64,000 nt of DNA from Halioxenophilus aromaticivorans (GTDB taxonomy: Bacteria; Pseudomonadota; Gammaproteobacteria; Pseudomonadales; Cellvibrionaceae), in the NCBI RefSeq assembly GCF_042850945.1, contig NZ_AP031496.1, positions 3,472,001 through 3,536,000 of the forward strand. The letters are read 5' to 3'. The notes under the pieces were generated by a model, which was given only the letters and a program-made list of their open reading frames with translations, had not been told where the DNA came from and searched no databases. This document shows positions 25,593-32,837 of the stretch, in pieces. How positions within the stretch are numbered: the stretch's first letter is position 1; each line of letters starts with the position of its first letter. The position numbers and the translations under genes were made by a program.

Positions 25593-26504
25593 ATGCACAT
25601 TCATGTACTTGGATCGGCAGCGGGTGGCGGCTTTCCCCAATGGAACTGTAACTGCACCAACTGCAAAGGCCTGCGCGATGGCACTATGAATGCCAAAGCC
25701 CGCACCCAATCCTCCATCGCACTATCCGATGACGGCGTCAATTGGATACTGTGTAACGCCTCACCGGACATCCGCGCTCAGCTACAATCTTTTGGCCCCA
25801 TGCAACCCGGCCGAGCCCTGCGCGACACCGGCATATCTGCCATTGTGCTGCTAGACAGCCAAATCGACCACACCACCGGCATCCTAAGCCTGCGTGAGGG
25901 CTGCCCCCACGATGTCTGGTGTACCGACATGGTGTACCAGGATCTCACCGAAGGTTTCCCTCTGTTCCCCATGCTAACGCACTGGAACGGCGGCCTTAAT
26001 TGGCAAAAAATTCAGTTAGAGCAAAGCTTCGTGGTGCCCGCCTGCCCGGCACTAAAATTTACGCCGCTGGCCATGTTAAGCGCAGCACCACCCTATTCTC
26101 CCCACCGTTTTGACCCGCACCCAGGAGACAATCTTGGCCTGTTGGTGGAAGACACCCGCACGGGCAAAAAACTGTTTTATTCGCCAGGCCTAGGCCAAGC
26201 CAACGACGCGGCCTTTAAAGCTATGGACGAAGCCGACTGCTTACTCGTGGACGGCACCCTGTGGCACGATGACGAAATGCAGCGCTGCGGTGTTGGCACC
26301 CGCACCGGCCGCGAGATGGGACACCTGCACATTGGCGGCGAAGGCGGTAGCCTGGAGTTGCTGGCCAAAAGCCAAGCCGAACGCAAAATCCTAATCCACA
26401 TCAACAACACCAATCCGATTCTAAATGAAGACTCGGCGGAGCGCGCAGAAGTTGAGCGCCAGGGGGTTGAGGTGGCCTACGACGGCTTGCATATAGAACT
26501 GTAA
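25593..26504 (+). CDS. pqqB: PQQ biosynthesis protein PqqB
   Basis: A 303-aa metallo-beta-lactamase-fold protein with the typical PqqB start (VLGSAAGGGFPQWNC) and a Cys cluster NCNCTNCKG near residues 18-26. It contains the SQIDHTTGIL segment in place of a standard HxHxDH motif. PqqB is thought to act on the processed PqqA-derived amino acid, reportedly as a hydroxylase, before PqqC. The length is normal. It is followed 28 bases later by pqqC. Confidence 0.95.
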   Translation: MHIHVLGSAAGGGFPQWNCNCTNCKGLRDGTMNAKARTQSSIALSDDGVNWILCNASPDIRAQLQSFGPMQPGRALRDTGISAIVLLDSQIDHTTGILSLREGCPHDVWCTDMVYQDLTEGFPLFPMLTHWNGGLNWQKIQLEQSFVVPACPALKFTPLAMLSAAPPYSPHRFDPHPGDNLGLLVEDTRTGKKLFYSPGLGQANDAAFKAMDEADCLLVDGTLWHDDEMQRCGVGTRTGREMGHLHIGGEGGSLELLAKSQAERKILIHINNTNPILNEDSAERAEVERQGVEVAYDGLHIEL

Positions 26505-26532
26505 TCGGAACCAGCAAAAGGCAAATCATCCC

Positions 26533-27288
26533 ATGAGCGAGCAAATACCGTTAACACGGGAACAATTTGAGGCCGCCCTGCGTGCCAAAGGTGATTACTA
26601 CCATATCTATCACCCGTACCAGGTGGCGATGTATGAAGGCCGTGCCAGTAAAGAGCAGATTCGGGGCTGGGTAGCGAACCGCTATTATTACCAAGTTAAT
26701 ATCCCCATGAAGGATGCGGCCATTATGGCCAACTGTCCTGACAGCAAAATACGCCAGGAATGGGTGCAGCGCATCTTGGACCATGACGGTTTGCCCGGAG
26801 AGACCGGCGGCATTGAAGCATGGCTGGCTCTGGGCGAGGCTGTGGGCCTAGACCGAGCCCAGTTGGAATCCCAGGAGTTGGTTCTGCCCGGTGTGCGATT
26901 TGCCGTAGACGCCTACGTCAACTTTGCCCGCCGCGCCACCTGGAAAGAAGCCGCCAGTAGCTCACTGACGGAGTTATTTGCGCCCCAGATTCACCAATCG
27001 AGATTGGACACCTGGCCCAAGCACTACCCCTGGATAGACACCCGCGGCTACGATTACTTCCGCAGCCGGTTAAGCCAGGCTCGGCGAGATGTAGAACACG
27101 GCTTGGCCATCACCCTGGACCACTACACCACCTACGAATCACAGCAGCGCATGCTGGAGATTCTACAATTTAAATTGGATGTACTGTGGACCATGCTGGA
27201 CGCCATGACCATGGCCTATGAGCTGGACCGTGCACCCTACCACAGTGTGACCGACCAACGCGTTTGGCACAAAGGAATAGAATTATGA
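26533..27288 (+). CDS. pqqC: Pyrroloquinoline-quinone synthase PqqC
   Basis: A 251-aa all-helical oxidase that closes the ring and performs the final oxidation to PQQ. Family features are YYHIYHPYQVAMYEG near the N-terminus, RYYYQVNIPMKDAAI, and ILDHDG. The length agrees with known PqqC (about 250 aa). Its TGA overlaps the ATG of pqqD (ATGA), indicating translational coupling. Confidence 0.96.
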   Translation: MSEQIPLTREQFEAALRAKGDYYHIYHPYQVAMYEGRASKEQIRGWVANRYYYQVNIPMKDAAIMANCPDSKIRQEWVQRILDHDGLPGETGGIEAWLALGEAVGLDRAQLESQELVLPGVRFAVDAYVNFARRATWKEAASSSLTELFAPQIHQSRLDTWPKHYPWIDTRGYDYFRSRLSQARRDVEHGLAITLDHYTTYESQQRMLEILQFKLDVLWTMLDAMTMAYELDRAPYHSVTDQRVWHKGIEL

Positions 27289-27560
27289 GTTTTGATCGCA
27301 GCCTGGTTCCCCAATGGCGCCCAGGATATCGGTTTCAGTACGAGCCGGCCCAGGAGGGCTACGTTTTACTGTACCCAGAGGGCATGATCAAACTCAACGA
27401 CAGCGCCGCGGAAATCAGCCAATGCATTGATGGCCAAATGGCTGTGAACCAGATTATTGAGAAATTAGCGGTAAAATTTCCACAAGCCCAGGGCATAGAC
27501 GACGACATTGAGCAATTTATGTTAGTGGCCCAAGAACAGCATTGGATTACCCTTGGCTAG
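27285..27560 (+). CDS. pqqD: PqqA-binding chaperone PqqD
   Basis: A 91-aa protein when started at ATG 27285, which overlaps the pqqC stop. A longer frame begins at 27264 but its added residues lie within pqqC. PqqD binds PqqA and presents it to PqqE. Characteristic residues are FQYEPAQEGYVLLYPEGMI and LNDSAAEI. The last 8 bases overlap pqqE. Confidence 0.95.
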   Translation: MSFDRSLVPQWRPGYRFQYEPAQEGYVLLYPEGMIKLNDSAAEISQCIDGQMAVNQIIEKLAVKFPQAQGIDDDIEQFMLVAQEQHWITLG

Positions 27561-28734
27561 CGCACCCTACACCCCCAGCAACCCCAATAACGCCGGCCTA
27601 CCTTTGTGGTTGCTGGCTGAGCTCACCTACCGCTGCCCGCTGCAGTGCCCCTATTGCTCTAACCCCTTGGATTTTGCCACCCAGGGCAAGGAGTTGAGTA
27701 CCGAGCAATGGGTAGATGTATTACAGCAAGCTCGTAAAATGGGCGCGGCTCAGCTGGGGTTTTCCGGTGGCGAGCCACTGGCCCGGCCCGATTTATCCGA
27801 GCTGATTGGCGAAGCTCGGCAGCTGGGCTACTACACCAATTTAATTACCTCGGGTATTGGCTTAACCGAAAGCAAAGTTGAGCGATTTAAGCAGGCCGGC
27901 CTGGACCACATCCAAATTTCATTTCAAGCCAGCGATGAAACGGTCAATAACGCATTGGCCGGTTCGCGCAAAGCCTTTGCCAATAAGCTGGCCATGGCCA
28001 AGGCTGTAAAAGCGGCGGGCTATCCCATGGTGCTGAACTTCGTTACCCACCGCCATAACATCGATAACATCGACAAAATCATTGAGTTGTGTATTGAGCT
28101 GGAGGCCGATTTTGTTGAACTGGCCACCTGCCAATTTTATGGCTTTGCCCACCTCAATCGGCTTGGCTTGCTGCCCACCAAAGCCCAGTTAGAAAAAGCC
28201 GAAGCGGTGACCAACGTCTACCGAGAAAAGCTCCAAGCAGCCGGCAACCCCTGTAAATTGATTTTTGTGACACCGGATTACTACGAAGAGCGCCCCAAGC
28301 CCTGCATGAATGGCTGGGGCAATGTGTTTTTAACGGTAACACCAGACGGCACCGCCCTGCCCTGCCATTCGGCGCGGCAATTGCCCATTGAATTCCCCAA
28401 CGTTAAAGATCATTCGCTGCAAGAGATTTGGTATGATTCCTTCGGCTTTAACCACTACCGTGGCGACAGCTGGATGCAGGAACCCTGCCGCTCCTGCGAT
28501 GAAAAGGACAAAGATTTCGGCGGCTGCCGGTGCCAGGCCTACATGCTAACCGGCGACGCTACCGCCGCAGACCCAGTATGCGCCAAATCCGATCAGCACG
28601 GTAAAATTCTGGCAGCCCGGGCCGAAGCCGAAAACGCCGACGTTACGATAGATGCTCTTACATACCGTAACGAAAAAACATCCAAACAGTGCAGCGACGG
28701 GCAAATTATTGCCAGCGATGCCGCCACGCGTTAA
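27553..28734 (+). CDS. pqqE: PqqA peptide cyclase PqqE (radical SAM)
   Basis: A 393-aa radical SAM/SPASM protein with the CxxxCxxC cluster CPLQCPYC near residues 29-36. The C-terminal auxiliary cysteines are in PCMNGWG, PCHSAR, PCRSCDEKDKDFGGCRC and DPVC. It forms the Glu-Tyr carbon-carbon bond in PqqA. The start is TTG at 27553, inside the end of pqqD, since no suitable ATG is near. No pqqF peptidase gene follows; the operon ends at a strong hairpin. Confidence 0.95.
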   Translation: MASAPYTPSNPNNAGLPLWLLAELTYRCPLQCPYCSNPLDFATQGKELSTEQWVDVLQQARKMGAAQLGFSGGEPLARPDLSELIGEARQLGYYTNLITSGIGLTESKVERFKQAGLDHIQISFQASDETVNNALAGSRKAFANKLAMAKAVKAAGYPMVLNFVTHRHNIDNIDKIIELCIELEADFVELATCQFYGFAHLNRLGLLPTKAQLEKAEAVTNVYREKLQAAGNPCKLIFVTPDYYEERPKPCMNGWGNVFLTVTPDGTALPCHSARQLPIEFPNVKDHSLQEIWYDSFGFNHYRGDSWMQEPCRSCDEKDKDFGGCRCQAYMLTGDATAADPVCAKSDQHGKILAARAEAENADVTIDALTYRNEKTSKQCSDGQIIASDAATR

Positions 28735-28761
28735 CAGCGTAAAATATTCACCCCATACTAA

Positions 28762-28794
28762 AATGCCACATCCATGGATGTGGCATTCTTTTTT
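28762..28794 (+). terminator. Palindromic terminator after pqqE
   Basis: A perfect 26-base palindrome has arms AATGCCACATCCA (28762-28774) and TGGATGTGGCATT (28775-28787) and is followed by a T-rich run, 28 bases past the pqqE stop. Confidence 0.8.
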
Positions 28795-28893
28795 CTGCCA
28801 GTTTTATTCTAGCGGTTTATTGCGGCAGCTGATTACGGCCGCTTTTTTGCGATCGACGTTCGCAAAATAGTGCCTTGTTATTAAGCCGGCGAA

Positions 28894-29637
28894 TTAGCTG
28901 AATTCATAGCTGGCCAAAAAATCGCCCATGGCACGGCAGAACCGAGCCGCATCGGCGCCATTGATAACCCGGTGATCATAGCTTAGCGATAAGGGCAGCA
29001 AAGTTTTCGCCACAGGATTGCCATCGGCATCCGGAACAAATAAGGAGCGGGCACGGGTGATCCCTAAAATACCTACCTCCGGCGCATTGATGATGGGCGA
29101 AAAGCTGGTGCCACCAATGTGGCCCAAAGACGATAAAGTAAAACAGCCGCCCATCATCTCAGTCATGGCCAAGCCTTTGGTTTTGGCTTTATCAGAAATA
29201 GCAAGGATTTCATTGCTGATTTCATCAACCGATTTCTTATCGCAATCTTTAAGTACCGGCACCAACAAACCACCAGGCACATCTACCGCGAAACCAATAT
29301 TGTAGTAACTTTTTTGATAAATCTTACTGCCATCGGCATTAAGTGACACGTTAAACTGTGGAAACTCTTTTAACAATGCCACCGTGGCCTGCATAAGCGC
29401 TGGCAGCAAGGTGCGTTTTTTATCGGGATTAGCGCCATTCCAAGCCTTGCGCCGCTGCTCAAACCCGGTGATGTCTACTTCATCGTTGTGGGTTACATGG
29501 GGAATACTATTCCAATTGCGGTGCATAACCCGGCCAACGTAATGTTGCGTTTTGCCGAGTTTTATTTCTTCTACCTGGCCGTAAGTTGAAAAATCATCTT
29601 CCGGCCATGGCAGCATGGCTTGGTTGCTATCGCTCAT
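28894..29637 (-). CDS. 2-oxo acid dehydrogenase E2-like acyltransferase, catalytic domain only
   Basis: A 247-aa protein matching only the chloramphenicol-acetyltransferase-fold catalytic domain of dihydrolipoamide acyltransferases. It has NSIPHVTHNDEVDIT near residues 43-57 and the active-site SYDHRVINGADAARF, with the catalytic His at 222. There is no N-terminal lipoyl domain and no E1/E3-binding domain, whereas complete E2 proteins have about 370-550 residues. It must either use a lipoyl domain supplied elsewhere or have another acyl-transfer role. It overlaps the upstream TetR gene by one base (TAATG), so the two form an operon. Confidence 0.88.
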   Translation of the reverse strand: MSDSNQAMLPWPEDDFSTYGQVEEIKLGKTQHYVGRVMHRNWNSIPHVTHNDEVDITGFEQRRKAWNGANPDKKRTLLPALMQATVALLKEFPQFNVSLNADGSKIYQKSYYNIGFAVDVPGGLLVPVLKDCDKKSVDEISNEILAISDKAKTKGLAMTEMMGGCFTLSSLGHIGGTSFSPIINAPEVGILGITRARSLFVPDADGNPVAKTLLPLSLSYDHRVINGADAARFCRAMGDFLASYEFS

Positions 29638-30308
29638 TATTTTCCCTCAAGGAAGTCTTTTAAATCCGAGTCTTTGTTGAGCGGGAATTTGTCTTTAACC
29701 AATGAGCCAAACAAACTGAGGCGAATAATTTCTTTTATAAATCGACGACTCATACTTTGCAGCTCTTGCGCGTCTTCGGTTTTAGATCGCGCCCACACTG
29801 GCCACATAACCGTGCCAACTAGCATCAAAACGGCGTAGGCCTCGCGGTCTAGCTCAGGCTGAGCAAGCCCAGCATCAACAAAATCTTCTAAATTTTTCAG
29901 ATAACGTCGCCAGAAAGGATCCTTATATGGATCTTTTGAGGTCATGATTTCAAATAACCACACACGGGCGAACTCGGGGTATTCCATGGCAAAGTTAGCG
30001 AGCTTTTGCGTCGCCGACTGGTGATTGATCTTTTCTTCCCCGGCGTTTTCTTTGCCGTAAATGGCCTCCACCAATTGCTGGCTCACCCAGGACATGGTTT
30101 CCTGTACTAATTGTTCGCGGGTTTTAAAGTGGTGGTAGGCGGTGCCTCGGTTAACTTTGGCCAGCTGCGCAACCTTAGATACACTTAGGCCCTCTGGGCC
30201 GTCTTTGGCCATCAGCTGGCCGGCAACTCTTAAAATCGACTCCCGTGTTAACTCTGGGTTTCGTCTGCGTTTTGTTTCGGTATTGCTGGCAGCAACGTTG
30301 TCTGACAT
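29637..30308 (-). CDS. TetR/AcrR-family transcriptional regulator
   Basis: A 223-aa regulator from ATG 30308, chosen because GGAG lies 5 bases before it; an ATG ten codons earlier has no such site. The N-terminal helix-turn-helix is clear (SVSKVAQLAKVNRGTAYHHFKTREQL). The C-terminal ligand domain is generic. It is transcribed with the lone E2 domain and may regulate it and the neighbouring acyl-CoA genes. The ligand is unknown, with acyl-CoA a common choice in such settings. Confidence 0.88.
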   Translation of the reverse strand: MSDNVAASNTETKRRRNPELTRESILRVAGQLMAKDGPEGLSVSKVAQLAKVNRGTAYHHFKTREQLVQETMSWVSQQLVEAIYGKENAGEEKINHQSATQKLANFAMEYPEFARVWLFEIMTSKDPYKDPFWRRYLKNLEDFVDAGLAQPELDREAYAVLMLVGTVMWPVWARSKTEDAQELQSMSRRFIKEIIRLSLFGSLVKDKFPLNKDSDLKDFLEGK

Positions 30309-30633
30309 TTTAACTCCAAAACCCATCTGGGCCGGCACAAGTTATTACGGTTAATGACTCTGGGTTACCTTGGCTTCGATGGTTAGCAATCCGGCCCTCT
30401 AGGGCACAACTGTTTACGCGTAGTGGCAAACGATCTGGTAAAGATTGTGGCCGCCATCTACTAGCTTCTACCTTCTTCTAGTAGTCAGCTCCGGTTGCCA
30501 TCGAACCAAGATAATACGCCGTTATACTGGGATTCACCTCGAGTCACAACCCAGACCGGCCCCGCAAAAGCAACTTTGTGCCCAAATCTCGGATAAACAA
30601 CACGAGAAGATATGTTTAACAGTTAACCCTTGA
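30309..30633. promoter_or_regulatory. Intergenic region upstream of tetR with inverted repeat
   Basis: A 325-base gap between the thiolase stop and the tetR start, both leftward. An inverted repeat CTACTAG (30458-30464)/CTAGTAG (30478-30484) with a 13-base spacer lies about 150 bases upstream of tetR and is a candidate operator. No coding trace was seen. Confidence 0.4.
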
Positions 30634-31887
30634 TTAAACCCGCTCAATAATGATCGCAGGCGCCATTCCACCAGCGGCACACATGGTGATAAGGCCACGC
30701 TTCAGGTTACGGCGCTCCAGTTCGTCCAACACCGTACCTATCAGTACTGCGCCAGTGGCACCGATCGGGTGCCCAAGAGCGATAGCGCCACCGTTAACGT
30801 TAATAACGTCGGGGCTAATACCCATGTCGCGGATAAACTTGGTCACCACCACGGCGAAAGCTTCGTTCACTTCCCACAGGTCAATATCAGCCACGGTGAG
30901 ACCGGCACGGGCCAGTATCTTTTTGGCTGCCGGCACAGGGGCGTTGAGCATCAATGTGGGGTCGTCCCCCATGTTAGCGGTGGTTACAACCCGTGCACGG
31001 GGCTTTAAACCGGATTTCTTAACATAGGCATCCGACGCCATAAGCATTGCCGCAGCGCCATCCACCACACCGGAAGAGCTGCCCGCATGGTGCATGCATT
31101 GGATATCGACATCTGGATAAACCCGGTTGATCAAACCGCGGGGCGTTTCTCCCTCACGATTCATGGGCATATCAGCGATCTTGAGAAAGCTGGGCGTGAG
31201 TTTGGCCAAGTCATCCATGGTGGTCTCTGGGCGGGGATGCTGGTCTTTATCGAGCACGACGTTACCGTCGTCGTCCAGCACCGGCACCATTGAATGGTCA
31301 AAATAGCCGTTGGCGATGGCGTGGGCCGCTCGGCGCTGGCTCTCCAGAGAGAAGGCATCTAACTGCTCGCGGGTAAACCCTTCCATTGAGGCTATCGCAT
31401 CGGCACACATGCCTTGATGCGACTGAGGATACTTGGCGTGCAAACGCGGATTACCAGTGCCCAAGCCACCGGACAGTATACCCAGCTCGCGTTCTTTCAT
31501 GCTCTGCTCGGTAATGTGGGACATCATTTCCGTACCACCGGCAATGATTAATTCCTCGTGCCCGGCTTTTAACTGACCGGCAGCAAGATTGATAGCAGTG
31601 AGGCCACTGCCACAGAAGCGATCCATAGTAACGCCGCTGACGGAGGTGTCGTAGCCTGCGTCCAAGGCCGCCATGCGCGCCAAATCGCCTGCTTGCTGAC
31701 CTTTTTGGGAACTGGTGCCCCAGATAACATCGTCTATATCGCTAGTATTGAGATTGTTGCGCTCGCGCAGAGCTTTGAGGACGGTGGCAGCCAAGTGCTG
31801 TGGGTGCATTCCGTAGTAGGCACCCTTACCAGGTTTGCCTGTGGCACGAGGTGTGCGCACGGAATCGATGATGTATGCCTCTGCCAT
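30634..31887 (-). CDS. Thiolase (acetyl-CoA C-acyltransferase)
   Basis: A 417-aa thiolase from ATG 31887, preceded by GGGAG. The acylated Cys92 is in DRFCGSGL, His373 in LGHPIGATG and Cys403 in MCAAGG. It cleaves 3-oxoacyl-CoA to acetyl- or propionyl-CoA plus a shortened acyl-CoA in beta-oxidation. It stands alone between a tetR region and a divergent small gene. The chain-length preference is not readable; several steroid and fatty-acid thiolases share this architecture. Confidence 0.93.
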   Translation of the reverse strand: MAEAYIIDSVRTPRATGKPGKGAYYGMHPQHLAATVLKALRERNNLNTSDIDDVIWGTSSQKGQQAGDLARMAALDAGYDTSVSGVTMDRFCGSGLTAINLAAGQLKAGHEELIIAGGTEMMSHITEQSMKERELGILSGGLGTGNPRLHAKYPQSHQGMCADAIASMEGFTREQLDAFSLESQRRAAHAIANGYFDHSMVPVLDDDGNVVLDKDQHPRPETTMDDLAKLTPSFLKIADMPMNREGETPRGLINRVYPDVDIQCMHHAGSSSGVVDGAAAMLMASDAYVKKSGLKPRARVVTTANMGDDPTLMLNAPVPAAKKILARAGLTVADIDLWEVNEAFAVVVTKFIRDMGISPDVINVNGGAIALGHPIGATGAVLIGTVLDELERRNLKRGLITMCAAGGMAPAIIIERV

Positions 31888-32036
31888 AAGCGTCTCCCAG
31901 TGTGGCTGTAACAGCCTTATTGTTAGATTATCGGGGTAATTGGACACTATTGTACGACACTGCTGTACATATGTATAGATAAATACGATAATCTATTCAA
32001 CATCAGTGCACAATAATGACCAAAGAGGATCCGACC

Positions 32037-32261
32037 ATGATGGGAACAGGAGAAGGCGACTGCCCGTTTCAATTTAATTTTGAACCAGAGACGTTCAAGG
32101 TTGGCGATACCATTAGCTACCGCGCGCCGGCCCTGGGAGAACTCCCCTTTGTGGCCGAGATTAAAGCCGTGCACAGTGACTACATAGAAATAGCCAATAG
32201 AAATAGCCAGCCCAGAAGACCCGGGAAGATGGCTGCGCGCCACCCGGGAAAGCCGGCCTGA
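32037..32261 (+). CDS. Small conserved-looking protein, function unknown
   Basis: A 74-aa protein from the tandem ATGs at 32037/32040, with AGAGGA about 7 bases upstream; an ATG at 32016 is a weaker alternative. The sequence has beta-rich, non-random character (FNFEPETFKVGDTISYRAP, then ELPFVAEIKAVHSDYIEI) and no signal peptide. It is divergent from the thiolase gene. I do not recognise a named family. Coding is supported by codon pattern and ribosome site only. Confidence 0.55.
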   Translation: MMGTGEGDCPFQFNFEPETFKVGDTISYRAPALGELPFVAEIKAVHSDYIEIANRNSQPRRPGKMAARHPGKPA

Positions 32262-32837
32262 GGTAGCTGACGGAGATGCCCTTTCATAGCCGCGCTACGT
32301 ACTAGCTAGCAGGCTTCGACGTCGGTCCGCTGTCGATCTACATCGCTGCTCACAAATGGATAGGCTTTTACGCGCTTAAACCCATCTCTACTACTGCGTG
32401 CGGTAAGTCCATTCTTTAATCCCAATCTCGGGGATCTAGGCGCCGCCCTTTTCGCCTCTGGCCCATCACACCCTTAACTCATTGCACTTTTAACTCATTG
32501 CACTTTTAGCCCATAACAATAGGGCCCCACAATTGACTTTAACCGAGCTCGGTCACTGAGCCTGGCCTTAGATTTGCTCCCCCGGCAACAGACTGTTTTT
32601 TGATAGGCACAGCCTGCTGGCACACGCCATTGCCACCGGTAGCATCTTATGACATTATGCCACCCGTGGCAGAAAACGATAACGAAGTCACACCGATACC
32701 CTGAGCTGCTTAGTTCCGCCCAACCGGTAACCCCGGTCTACGCGCAACCATCGGATTCGTTGATCGCTTCTCTGGCCACTGATTTTTGCGAAGCAAAGAA
32801 ACCCAAAACAATAACCAATAAATTTTAGGGGAACGGT
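32262..32837. other. Intergenic region before TonB receptor, with a 16-base tandem repeat
   Basis: This 576-base gap shows no coding trace. It contains two exact tandem copies of TAACTCATTGCACTTT at 32475-32490 and 32491-32506. It must carry the promoter of the TonB-dependent receptor, whose ATG follows an AGGGGAA ribosome site. Confidence 0.55.

Noticed and set aside
31947..32243. 98-codon open frame on the minus strand
   Set aside because: It overlaps the better-supported 74-aa plus-strand gene and the thiolase upstream region, with no ribosome site or family pattern.
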